Assembly: GCA_033782935.1 (NCBI GenBank) | Contig: JAWQEG010000501.1 | Location: 3,423,501 to 3,487,500 of the forward strand | Direction: 5' to 3' | Length of the DNA stretch: 64,000 bases | DNA from: Petrolisthes cinctipes | Lineage: Eukaryota > Arthropoda > Malacostraca > Decapoda > Porcellanidae | Shown here: piece after piece, positions 35,488-49,500 of the stretch | Layout: each line of letters starts with the position of its first letter | Position numbering within the stretch: position 1 is the stretch's first letter | The notes under the pieces: generated by a model | The model's input: only the letters and a program-made list of their open reading frames with translations | The model's database searches: none | What the model was told of the DNA's origin: nothing | Translations under genes and position numbers: made by a program

Positions 35488-36539
35488 ATGCTGAAAATCG
35501 ATATTTTAGGTGCCCAAAGTCGATATGTGCATGCATCTTCTGTACCCGTTTATATCTCAAATTCAGGCTCAAAACCCCAGAAAATTCGATATTTTTGGGT
35601 GCCAAAAGCGATCTGTAAATGCCTACTCCGTGTTTCAGTATTTTCAAAATACAGGGCCAAAACATGCTGAAAATCGATATTTTAGGTGCCCAAAGTCAAT
35701 ATGTGAATGTATCTTCAGTACCCGTTTATATCTCAAATTCAGGCTCAAAACACCCGAAAATTCGATATTTTTGGGTCCCGGAAGCGATCTGTACATGCCT
35801 ACTCAGTACTAGAATATTTTCAAAATATAGTCCCAAAATATGCTAAAAATCGATATTTTGGGTGCCCAAAGTCGATATGTGCATGCATCTTCTGTACCCG
35901 TTAATTTGCCAAATTCAAGCTCAAAACACCCGAAAATTCGATATTTTTGGGTCCCAGAAGCGATCTTCACATGCTTAATCAATGCTAGAATATTTTCAAA
36001 ATATAGGATAAAAACATACTGAAAATCGATATTTTAGGTGCCCAAAGTCAATATGTCTATGCATCTTCTGTACCCGTTTATATCCGAAATTCAGACTCAA
36101 AACACCCGAAAATTCGATATTTTTGGGTCCCAGAAGCGATCTGTACTTGCCTGCTCCGTGTTAGAGTATTTTCAATATACAGGCCCAAAACATGCTGAAA
36201 ATCAATATTTTAGGTGCCCAAAGTCAATATGTGTATGCATCTTCTGTACCCGTTTGTTTCCCAAATACAGGCTCAAAACACCCGAAAATTCGATATTCTT
36301 GGGTCCCAGAAGCGATCTCTACATGCCTACTCAGTGCTAGAATTTTTTCAAAATATGCGCCCAAAACATGCTTAAATCGATATTTTAGGTGTCCAAAGTC
36401 GATATGTGCATGCATCTTCTGTACCCGTTTATATCCCAAATTCTGACTCAAAACACCCGAAAATTCGATATTTTTGGGTCCCAAAAGCGATCTGTACATG
36501 CCTACTCAGTGATACAGTATTTTCAAAATACAGGCCCAA

Positions 36540-39500
36540 AATATGCTCAAAATCGATATTTTAGGTGCCCAAAGTCAATATGTGTATGCATCTTCTGTAC
36601 CCGTTAATTTGCCAAATTCAAGCTCAAAACACCCGAAAATTCGATATTTTTGGGTTCCAGAAGCGATCTTCACATGCTTACTCAGTGCTAGAATATTTTC
36701 AAAATATTGGAAAAAAACATGCTGAAAATCGATATTTTAGGTGCCCAAAGTCAATATGTCTATGCATCTTCTGTACCCGTTTATATCCCAAATTCAGACT
36801 CAAAACACCCGAAAATTCGATATTTTTGGGTCCCAGAAGCGATCTGTACATGCCTACTCCGTGTTAGAGTTTTTTTAATATACAGGCCCAAAATATGCTA
36901 AAAATCAATATTTGAGGTGCCCAAAGTCAATATGTGTATGCATCTTCTGTACCCGTTTGTTTCCAAAATTCAGGCTCAAAACTCCCGAAAATTCGATATT
37001 TTTGGGTACCAGAAGCGATTTGTACATGCCTACTCAGTGCTAGATTATTTTCAAAATAAAGGCCCAAAACATGCTATAGATCGATATTTTAGGTGCTAAA
37101 AGTTGATATGTGCATGCATCTTCAGTACCCGTTCATATCTCAAATTCAGGCTCAAAACACCCGAAAATTCAATATTTTTGGGTCCCAAAAGCGATCTGTA
37201 CATGCCTACTCCATATTACAGTATTTTTTTAAAATATGGGCCCAAAACATGCTAAAAATCGATATTTTAGGTGCCCAAAGTCGATATGTGCATGCATCTT
37301 CTGTACCCGTTTATATCTCAAATTCAGGTTCAAAACACCCGAAAATTCGATATTTTTGGGTACAAAATCTACCTGTACATGCCTACTCCGTGTTAGAGTA
37401 TTTTCAAGATATGGGCCCAAAACATGCTAAAAATCGATATTTTAGGTGCCCAAAGTCGATATGTGCATGCATCTTCTGTACCCGTTTATATCTCAAATTC
37501 AGGCTCAAAACACCCGAAAATTCGATATTTTTGGGTGCCAAAATCTACCTGTACATGCCTACTCCGTGTTACAGTATTTTCAAGATAAGGGCCCAAAACA
37601 TGCTGAAAATCGATATTTTAGGTGCCCAAAGTCGATATGTGCATGCATCTTCTGTACCCGTTTATATCTCAAATTCAGGCTCAAAACACCCGAAAATTCG
37701 ATATTTTTGGGTCCCAAAAGCGATCTGTACATGCCTACTCCGTGTTAGAGTATTTTTAAAATACAGGCCCAAAATATGCTCATAATCGATATTTTAGGTG
37801 CCCAAAGTCAATATGTGTATGCATCTTCTGTACCCGTTAATTTGCCAAATTCAAGCTCAAAACACCCGAAAATTCGATATTTTGGGGTCCCAGAAGCGAT
37901 CTTCACATGCTTAATTAGTGCTAGAATATTTTCAAAATATAGGATAAAAACATGCTGAAAATCGATATTTTAGGTGCCCAAAGTCAATATGTCTATGAAT
38001 CTTCTGTACCCGTTTATATCCCAAATTCTGACTCAAAACACCCGAAAATTCGATATTTTTGGGTTCCAAAAGCGATCTGTACATGCCTACTCCGTGATAC
38101 AGTATTTTCAAAATACAGGCCCAAAATATGCTCAAAATCGATATTTTAGGTGCCCAAAGTCAATATGTGTATGTATCTTCTGTACCCGTTAATTTGCCAA
38201 ATTCAAGCTCAAAACACCTGAAAATTCGATATTTTTGGGTCCCAGAAGCGATCTTCACATGCTTAATTAGTGCTAGAATATTTTCAAAATATAGGATAAA
38301 AACATGCTGAAAATCGATATTTTAGGTGCCCAAAGTCAATATGTCTATGCATCTTCTGTACCCGTTTATATCCCAAATTCAGACTCAAAACACCCAAAAA
38401 TTCGATGTTTTTGGGTCCCAGAAGCGATCTGTACATGCCTACTCCGTGTTAGAGTATTTTCAATATACAGGCCCAAACCTTCCTGAAAATCAATATTTTA
38501 GGTGCCCAAAGTCAATATGTGTATGCATCTTCTGTACCCGTTTGTTTCCCAAATACAGGCTCAAAACACCCGAAAATTCGATATTCATGAGTCCCGGAAG
38601 CGATCTGTACATGCCTACTCAGTGCTAGAATTTTTTCAAAATATGGGCCCAAAACATGCAAAAAATCGATATTTTAGGTGTCCAAAGTCGATATGTGCAT
38701 GAATATTCTGTACCCGTTTATATCTCAAATTCAGGCTCAAAACACCCGAAAATTCGATATTTTTGGGTCCCAAAAGCGATCTGTACATGCCTAGTCCGCG
38801 TTTCAGTATTTTCAAAATACAGGGCCAAAACATGCTGAAAATCGATATTTTAGGTGCCCAAAGTCAATATGTGAACATATCTTCAGTACCCGTTTATATC
38901 TCAAATTCAGGCTCAAAACACCCGAAAATTCGATATTTGTGGGTCCCGGAAGCGATCTGTACATGCCTACTCAGTACTAGAATATTTTCAAAATGTAGTC
39001 CCAAAATATGCTAAAAATCGATATTTTGGGTGCCCAAAGTCGATATGTGCATGCATCTTCAGTACCCGTTTATATCTCAAATTCAGGCTCAAAACACCCG
39101 AAAATTCAATATTTTTGGGTCCCAGAAGCGATCTGTACATGCCTACTCAGTGCTAGAATATTTTCAAGATATGGGCCCAAAAAATGCTAAAAATCGATAT
39201 TTTAGGTGCCCAAAGTCGATATGTGCATGCATCTTCAGTACCCGTTTATATCTCAAATTAAGGCTCAAATACCCGAAAATTCAATATGTTTGGGTCCCAG
39301 AAGCGATCTGTACATGCCTACTCAGTGCTAGAATATTTTCAAGATATGGGCCCAAAACATGCTAAAAATCGATATTTTAGGTGCCCAAAGTCGATATGTG
39401 CATGAATCTTCTGTACCCGTTTATATCTCAAATTCAGGCTCAAAACACCCGAAAATTCGATATTTTTGGGTCCTAAAAGCGATCTGTACATGCCTACTCC

Positions 39501-42500
39501 GTGTTAAAGTTTTTTCAAAATACAGGCACAAAATATGCTCAAAATCGATGTTTTAGGTGCCCAAAGTCAATATGTATATGCATCTTCTGTACCCGTTTAT
39601 TTGCCAAAGTCAAGCTCAAAACACCCGAAAATTCGATATTTTTGGGTCCCAGAAGCGATCTTCACATGCTTACTCAGTGCTAGAATATTTTCAAAATATC
39701 GGATAAAAACATGCTGAAAATCGATATTTTAGGTGCCAAAAGTCAATATGTCTATACATCTTCTGTACCCGTTTATATCCCAAATTCTGACTCAAAACAC
39801 CCGAAAATTCGATATTTTTGGGTCCCAAAAGCGATCTGTACATGCCTACTCAGTGATACAGTATTTTCAAAATACAGGCCCAAAATATGCTCATAATCGA
39901 TATTTTAGGTGCCCAAAGTCAATATGTGTATGCATCTTCTGTACCCGTTAATTTGCCAAATTCAAGCTCAAAACACCCGAAAATTCGATATTTTTGGGTC
40001 CCAGAAGCGATCTTCACATGCTTAATTAGTGCTAGAATATTTTCAAAATATAGGATAAAAACATGCTGAAAATCGATATTTTAGGTGCCCAAAGTCAATA
40101 TGTCTATGAATCTTCTGTACCCGTTTATATCCCAAATTCTGACTCAAAACACCCGAAAATTCGAAATTTTTGGGTCCCAAAAGCGATCTGTACATGCCTA
40201 CTCCGTGATACAGTATTTTCAAAATACAGGCCCAAAATATGCTCAAAATCGATATTTTAGGTGCCCAAAGTCAATATGTATCTTCTGTACCCGTTAATTT
40301 GCCAAATTCAAGCTCAAAACACCCGAAAATTCGATATTTTTGGGTCCCAGAAGCGATCTTCACATGCTTAATTAGTGCTAGAATATTTTCAAAATATAGG
40401 ATAAAAACATGCTGAAAATCGATATTTTAGGTGCCCAAAGTCAATATGTCTATGCATCTTCTGTACCCGTTTATATCCCAAATTCAGACTCAAAACACCC
40501 AAAAATTCGATGTTTTTGGGTCCCAGAAGCGATCTGTACATGCCTACTCCGTGTTAGAGTATTTTCAATATACAGGCCCAAACCTTCCTGAAAATCAATA
40601 TTTTAGGTGCCCAAAGTCAATATGTGTATGCATCTTCTGTACCCGTTTGTTTCCCAAATACAGGCTCAAAACACCCGAAAATTCGATATTCTTGAGTCCC
40701 GGAAGCGATCTGTACATGCCTACTCAGTGCTAGAATTTTTTCAAAATATGGGCCCAAAACATGCAAAAAATCGATATTTTAGGTGTCCAAAGTCGATATG
40801 TGCATGAATATTCTGTACCCGTTTATATCTCAAATTCAGGCTCAAAACACCCGAAAATTCGATATTTTTGGGTCCCAAAAGCGATCTGTACATGCCTACT
40901 CCGCGTTTCAGTATTTTCAAAATACAGGGCCAAAACATGCTGAAAATCGATATTTTAGGTGCCCAAAGTCAATATGTGCATGCATCTTCAGTACCCGTAT
41001 ATATCTCAAATTAAGGCTCAAAATACCCGAAAATTCAATATGTTTGGGTCCCAGAAGCGATCTGTACATGCCTACTCAGTGCTAGAATATTTTCAAGATA
41101 TGGGCCCAAAACATGCTAAAAATCGATATTTTAGGTGCCCAAAGTCGATATGTGCATGAATCTTCTGTACCCGTTTATATCTCAAATTCAGGCTCAAAAC
41201 ACCCGAAAATTCGATATTTTTGGGTCCTAAAAGCGATCTGTACATGCCTACTCCGTGTTAAAGTTTTTTCAAAATACAGGCACAAAATATGCTCAAAATC
41301 GATGTTTTAGGTGCCCAAAGTCAATATGTATATGCATCTTCTGTACCCGTTTATTTGCCAAAGTCAAGCTCAAAACACCCGAAAATTCGATATTTTTGGG
41401 TCCCAGAAGCGATCTTCACATGCTTACTCAGTGCTAGAATATTTTCAAAATATCGGATAAAAACATGCTGAAAATCGATATTTTAGGTGCCAAAAGTCAA
41501 TATGTCTATGCATCTTCTGTACCCGTTTATATCCCAAATTCTGACTCAAAACACCCGAAAATTCGATATTTTTGGGTCCCAAAAGCGATCTGTACATGCC
41601 TACTCAGTGATACAGTATTTTCAAAATACAGGCCCAAAATATGCTCAAAATCGATATTTTAGGTGCCCAAAGTCAATATGTGTATGCATCTTCTGTACCC
41701 GTTAATTTGCCAAATTCAAGCTCAAAACACCCGAAAATTCGATATTTTTGGGTTCCAGAAGCGATCTTCACATGTTTACTCAGTGCTAGAATATTTTCAA
41801 AATATCGGAAAAAAACATGCTGAAAATCGATATTTTAGGTGCCCAAAGTCAATATGTCTATGCATCTTCTGTACCCGTTTATATCCCAAATTCAGACTCA
41901 AAACACCCGAAAATTCGATATTTTTGGGTCCCAGAAGCGATCTGTACATGCCTACTCCGTGTTAGAGTTTTTTTAATATACAGGCCCAAAATATGCTAAA
42001 AATCAATATTTGAGGTGCCCAAAGTCAATATGTGTATGCATCTTCTGTACCCGTTTGTTTCCAAAATTCAGGCTCAAAACACCCGAAAATTCGATATTAT
42101 TGGGTCCCAGAAGCGATCTGTACATGCCTACTCAGTGCTAGATTATTTTCAAAATAAAGGCCCAAAACATGCTATAGATCGATATTTTAGGTGCCAAAAG
42201 TTGATATGTGCATGCATCTTCAGTACCCGTTTATATCTCAAATTCAGGCTCAAAACACCCGAAAATTCGATATTTTTGGGTCCCAAAAGCGATCTGTACA
42301 TGCCTACTCCATGTTACAGTATTTTTTTAAAATATGGGCCCAAAACATGCTAAAAATCGATATTTTAGGTGCCCAAAGTCGATATGTGCATGCATCTTCT
42401 GTACCCGTTTATATCTCAAATTCAGGCTCAAAACACTCGAAAATTCGATATTTTTGGGTGCCAAAATCTACCTGTACATGCCTACTCCGTGTTACAGTAT

Positions 42501-43550
42501 TTTCAAGATAAGGGCCCAAAACATGCTAAAAATCGATATTTTAGGTGCCCAAAGTCGATATGTGCATGCATCTTCTGTACCCGTTTATATCTCAAATTCA
42601 GGCTCAAAACACCCGAAAATTCGATATTTTTGGGTCCCAAAAGCGATCTGTACATGCCTACTTCGTGTTAGAGTATTTTCAAAATACAGGCCCAAAATAT
42701 GCTCAAAATCGATATTTTAGGTGCCCAAAGTCAATATGTGTATGCATCTTCTGTACCCGTTAATTTGCCAAATTCAAGCTCAAAACACCCGAAAATTCGA
42801 TATTTTGGGGTCCCAGAAGCGATCTTCACATGCTTAATTAGTGCTAGAATATTTTCAAAATATAGGATAAAAACATGCTGAAAATCGATATTTTAGGTGC
42901 CCAAAGTCAATATGTCTATGAATCTTCTGTACCCGTTTATATCCCAAATTCTGACTCAAAACACCCGAAAATTCGATATTTTTGGGTCCCAAAAGCGATC
43001 TGTACATGCCTACTCCGTGATACAGTATTTTCAAAATACAGGCCCAAAATATGCTCAAAATCGATATTTTAGGTGCCCAAAGTCAATATGTGTATGTATC
43101 TTCTGTACCCGTTAATTTGCCAAATTCAAGCTCAAAACACCCGAAAATTCGATATTTTTGGGTCTCAGAAGCGATCTTAACATGCTTAATTAGTGCTAGA
43201 ATATTTTCAAAATATAGGATAAAAACATGCTGAAAATCGATATTTTAGGTGCCCAAAGTCAATCTGTCTATGCATCTTCTGTACCCGTTTATATCCCAAA
43301 TTCAGACTCAAAACACCCAAAAATTCGATGTTTTTGGGTCCCAGAAGCGATCTGTACATGCCTACTCCGTGTTAGAGTATTTTCAATATACAGGCCCAAA
43401 CCTTCCTGAAAATCAATATTTTAGGTGCCCAAAGTCAATATGTGTATGCATCTTCTGTACCCGTTTGTTTCCAAAATTCAGGCTCAAAACACCCGAAACT
43501 TCGATATTTTTGGATCCCAGAAGCGATCTGTACATGCCTAATCAGTGCTA
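36540..43550. repeat. Displaced segmental copies within right array
   Basis: The block 36543-38630 recurs at 41641-43550. Offsets are 5,098 bp at the left (29 x 176 minus 6) and 4,923 bp further right (28 x 176 minus 5), showing loss of one monomer between copies. Between and beyond these, single HOR fragments recur at non-tandem distances: 39535 matches 41289, 47631 and 49039, and 38304 matches 40409, 43227, 45517 and 46575. The region is a mosaic of shuffled blocks rather than a simple tandem HOR. Confidence 0.7.
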
Positions 43551-46500
43551 GAATTTTTTCAAAATATAGGCCCAAAACATGCTGAAAATCGATATTTTAG
43601 GTGCCCAAAGTCGATATGTGCATGCATCTTCTGTACCCGTTTATATCTCAAATTCAGCCTCAAAACCCCCGAAAATTCGATATTTTTGGGTCCCAAAAGC
43701 GATCTGTACATGCCTACTCCGTGTTTCAGTATTTTCAAAATACAGGGCCAAAACATGCTGAAAATCGATATTTAAGGTGCCCAAAGTCAATATGTGAATG
43801 TATCTTCAGTACCCGTTTATATCTCAAATTCAGGCTCAAAACACCCGAAAATTCGATATTTTTGGGTCCCGGAAGCGATCTGTACATGCCTACTCAGTAC
43901 TAGAATATTTTCAAAATATAGTCCCAAAATATGCTAAAAATCGATATTTTGGGTGCCCAAAGTCGATATGTGCATGCATCTTCAGTACCCGTTTATATCT
44001 CAAATTCAGGCTCAAAACACCCGAAAATTCAATATTTTTGGGTCCCAGAAGCGATCTGTACATGCCTACTCAGTGCTAGAATATTTTCAAGATATGGGCC
44101 CAAAAAATGCTAAAAATCAATATTTTAGGTGCCCAAAGTCGATATGTGCATGCTTCTTCAGTACCCGTTTATATATCAAATTAAGGCTCAAAATACCCGA
44201 AAATTCAATATTTTTGGGTCCCAGAAGCCATCTGTACATGCCTACTCAGTGCTAGAATATTTTCAAGATATGGGCCCAAAACATGCTGAAAATCAATATT
44301 TTAGGTGCCCAAAGTCAATATGTGAATGCATCTTCTGTACCCGTTTGTTTCCCAAATACAGGCTCAAAACACCCGAAAATTCGATATTCTTGGGTCCCAG
44401 AAGCGATCTCTACATGCCTACTCAGTGCTAGAATTTTTTCAAAATATGCGCCCAAAACATGCTTAAATCGATATTTTAGGTGTCCAAAGTCGATATGTGC
44501 ATGCATCTTCTGTACCCGTTTATATCCCAAATTCTGACTCAAAACACCCGAAAATTCGATATTTTTGGGTCCCAAAAGCGATCTGTACATGCCTACTCAG
44601 TGATACAGTATTTTCAAAATACAGGCCCAAAATATGCTCAAAATCGATATTTTAGGTGCCCAAAGTCAATATGTGTATGCATCTTCTGTACCCGTTTGTT
44701 TCCAAAATTCAGGCTCAAAACACCCGAAAATTCGATATTTTTGGGTTCCAGAAGCGATCTGTTCATGCCTACTCAGTGCTAGATTATTTTCAAAATAAAG
44801 GCCCAAAACATGCTATAGATCGATATTTTAGGTGCCAAAAGTTGATATGTGCATGCATCTTCAGTACCCGTTTATATCTCAAATTCAGGCTCAAAACACC
44901 AGAAAATTCGATATTTTTGGGTCCCAAAAGCGATCTGTACATGCCTACTCCATGTTACAGTATTTTTTTTAAAATATGGGCCCAAAACATGCTAAAAATC
45001 GATATTTTAGGTGCCCAAAGTCGATATGTGCATGCATCTTCTGTACCCGTTTATATCTCAAATTCAGGTTCAAAACACCCGAAAATTCGATATTTTTGGG
45101 TCCCAAAATCTACCTGTACATGCCTACTCCGTGTTAGAGTATTTTCAAGATATGGGCCCAAAACATGCTAAAAATCGATATTTTAGGTGCCCAAAGTCGA
45201 TATGTGCATGCATCTTCTGTACCCGTTTATATCTCAAATTCAGGCTCAAAACACCCGAAAATTCGATATTTTTGGGTCCCAAAAGCGATCTGTACATGCC
45301 TACTCCGTGTTAGAGTATTTTCAAAATACAGGCCCAAAATATGCTCAAAATCGATATTTTAGGTGCCCAAAGTCAATATGTGTATGTATCTTCTGTACCC
45401 GTTAATTTGCCAAATTCAAGCTCAAAACACCCGAAAATTCGATATTTTTGGGTCCCAGAAGCGATCTTCACATGCTTAATTAGTGCAAGAATATTTTCAA
45501 AATATAAGATAAAAACATGCTGAAAATCGATATTTTAGGTGCCCAAAGTCAATATGTCTATGCATCTTCTGTACCCGTTTATATACCAAATTCAGACTCA
45601 AAACACCCAAAAATTCGATGTTTTTGGGTCCCAGAAGCGATCTGTACATGCCTACTCCGTGTTAGAGTATTTTCAATATACAGGCCCAAACCTTCCTGAA
45701 AATCAATATTTTAGGTGCCCAAAGTCAATATGTGTATGCATCTTCAGTACCCGTTTATATCTCAAATTCAGGCTCAAAACACCAGAAAATTCGATATTTT
45801 TGGGTCCCAAAAGCGATCTGTACATGCCTACTCCATGTTACAGTATTTTTTTAAAATATGGGCCCAAAACATGCTAAAAATCGATATTTTAGGTGCCCAA
45901 AGTCGATATGTGCATGCATCTTCTGTACCCGTTTATATCTCAAATTCAGGTTCAAAACACCCGAAAATTCGATATTTTTGGGTCCCAAAATCAACCTGTA
46001 CATGCCTACTCCGTGTTAGAGTATTTTCAAGATATGGGCCCAAAACATGCTAAAAATCGATATTTTAGGTGCCCAAAGTCGATATGTGCATGCATCTTCT
46101 GTACCCGTTTATATCTCAAATTCAGGCTCAAAACACCCGAAAATTCGATATTTTTGGGTGCCAAAATCTACCTGTACATGCCTACTCCGTGTTACAGTAT
46201 TTTCAAGATAAGGGCCCAAAACAAGCTAAAAATCGATATTTTAGGTGCCCAAAGTCGATATGTGCATGCATCTTCTGTACCCGTTTATATCTCAAATTCA
46301 GGCTCAAAACACCCGAAAATTCGATATTTTTGGGTCCCAAAAGCGATCTGTACATGCCTACTCCGTGTTAGAGTATTTTCAAAATACAGGCCCAAAATAT
46401 GCTCAAAATCGATATTTTAGGTGCCCAAAGTCAATATGTGTATGTATCTTCTGTACCCGTTAATTTGCCAAATTCAAGCTCAAAACACCCGAAAATTCGA

Positions 46501-49500
46501 TATTTTTGGGTCCCAGAAGCGATCTTCACATGCTTAATTAGTGCTAGAATATTTTCAAAAAATAGGATAAAAACATGCTGAAAATCGATATTTTAGGTGC
46601 CCAAAGTCAATATGTCTATGCATCTTCTGTACCCGTTTATATCCCAAATTCAGACTCAAAACACCCAAAAATTCGATGTTTTTGGGTCCCAGAAGCGATC
46701 TGTACATGCCTACTCCGTGTTAGAGTATTTTCAATATACAGGCCCAAACCTTCCTGAAAATCAATATTTTAGGTGCCCAAAGTCAATATGTGTATGCATC
46801 TTCTGTACCCGTTTGTTTCCCAAATACAGGCTCAAAACACCCGAAAATTCGATATTCTTGAGTCCCGGAAGCGATCTGTACATGCCTACTCAGTGCTAGA
46901 ATTTTTTCAAAATATGGGCCCAAAACATGCAAAAAATCGATATTTTAGGTGTCCAAAGTCGATATGTGCATGAATATTCTGTACCCGTTTATATCTCAAA
47001 TTCAGGCTCAAAACACCCGAAAATTCGATATTTTTGGGTCCCAAAAGCGATCTGTACATGCCTACTCCGCGTTTCAGTATTTTCAAAAAACAGGGCCAAA
47101 ACATGCTGAAAATCGATATTTTAGGTGCCCAAAGTCAATATGTGAATGTATCTTCAGTACCCGTTTATATCTCAAATTCAGGCTCAAAACACCCAAAAAT
47201 TCGATATTTGTGGGTCCCGGAAGCGATCTGTACATGCCTACTCAGTACTAGAATATTTTCAAAATGTAGTCCCAAAATATGCTAAAAATCGATATTTTGG
47301 GTGCCCAAAGTCGATATGTGCATGCATCTTCAGTACCCGTTTATATCTCAAATTCAGGCTCAAAACACCCGAAAATTCAATATTTTTGGGTCCCAGAAGC
47401 GATCTGTACATGCCTACTCAGTGCTAGAATATTTTCAAGATATGGGCCCAAAAAATGCTAAAAATCGATATTTTAGGTGCCCAAAGTCGATATGTGCATG
47501 AATCTTCTGTACCCGTTTATATCTCAAATTCAGGCTCAAAACACCCGAAAATTCGATATTTTTGGGTCCTAAAAGCGATCTGTACATGCCTACTCCGTGT
47601 TAAAGTTTTTTCAAAATACAGGCACAAAATATGCTCAAAATCGATGTTTTAGGTGCCCAAAGTCAATATGTATATGCATCTTCTGTACCCGTTTATTTGC
47701 CAAAGTCAAGCTCAAAACACCCGAAAATTCGATATTTTTGGGTCCCAGAAGCGATCTTCACATGCTTACTCAGTGCTAGAATATTTTCAAAATATCGGAT
47801 AAAAACATGCTGAAAATCGATATTTTAGGTGCCAAAAGTCAATATGTCTATGCATCTTCTGTACCCGTTTATATCCCAAATTCAGACTCAAAACACCCGA
47901 AAATTCGATATTTTTGGGTCCCAGAAGCGATCTGTACATGCCTACTCCGTGTTAGAGTATTTTCAATATACAGGCCCAAAACATGCTGAAAATCAATATT
48001 TTAGGTGCCCAAAGTCAATATGTGTATGCATCTTCTGTACCCGTTTGTTTCCAAAATTCAGGCTCAAAACACCCGAAACTTCGATATTTTTGGATCCCAG
48101 AAGCGATCTGTACATGCCTAATCAGTGCTAGAATTTTTTCAAAATATAGGCCCAAAACATGCTGAAAATCGATATTTTAGGTGCCCAAAGTCGATATGTG
48201 CATGCATCTTCTGTACCCGTTTATATCTCAAATTCAGGCTCAAAACCCCCGAAAATTCGATATTTTTGGGTCCCAAAAGCAAACTGTATATGCCTACTCC
48301 GTGTTTCAGTATTTTTAAAATACAGGGCCAAAACATGCTGAAAATCGATATTTTAGGTGCCCAAAGTCAATATGTGAATGTATCTTCAGTACCCGTTTAT
48401 ATCTCAAATTCAGGCTCAAAACACACAAAAATTCGATATTTTTGGGTCCCGGAAGCGATCTGTACATGCCTACTCAGTACTAGAATATTTTCAAAATATA
48501 GTCCCAAAATATGCTAAAAATCGATATTTTGGGTGCCCAAAGTCGATATGTGCATGCATCTTCAGTACCCGTTTATATCTCAAATTCAGGCTCAAAACAC
48601 CCGAAAATTCAATATTTTTGGGTCCCAGAAGCGATCTGTACATGCCTACTCAGTGCTAGAATATTTTCAAGATATGGGCCCAAAAAATGCTAAAAATCGA
48701 TATTTTAGGTGCCCAAAGTCGATATGTGCATGCATCTTCAGTACCCGTTTATATCTCAAATTAAGGCTCAAAATACCCGAAAATTCAATATTTTTGGGTC
48801 CCAGAAGCCATCTGTACATGCCTACTCAGTGCTAGAATATTTTCAAGATATGGGCCCAAAACATGCTAAAAATCGATATTTTAGGTGCCCAAAGTCGATA
48901 TGTGCATGAATCTTCTGTACCCGTTTATATCTCAAATTCAGGCTCAAAACACCCGAAAATTCGATATTTTTGGGTCCTAAAAGCGATCTGTACATGCCTA
49001 CTCCGTGTTAAAGTTTTTTCAAAATACAGGCACAAAATATGCTCAAAATCGATGTTTTAGGTGCCCAAAGTCAATATGTATATGCATCTTCTGTACCCGT
49101 TTATTTGCCAAAGTCAAGCTCAAAACACCCGAAAATTCGATATTTTTGGGGCCCAGAAGCGATCTTCACATGCTTAATTAGTGCTAGAATATTTTCAAAA
49201 TATAGGATAAAAACATGCTGAAAATCGATATTTTAGGTGCCCAAAGTCGATATGTGCATGCATCTTCAGTACCCGTTTATATCTCAAATTAAGGCTCAAA
49301 ATACCCGAAAATTCGATATTTTTGGGTCCCAGGAGCCATCTGTACATGCCTACTCAGTGCTAGAATATTTTCAAGATATGGGCCCAAAACATGCTAAAAA
49401 TCGATATTTTAGGTGCCCAAAGTCAATATGTCTATGCATCTTCTGTACCCGTTTATATCCCAAATTCTGACTCAAAACACCCGAAAATTCGATATTTTTG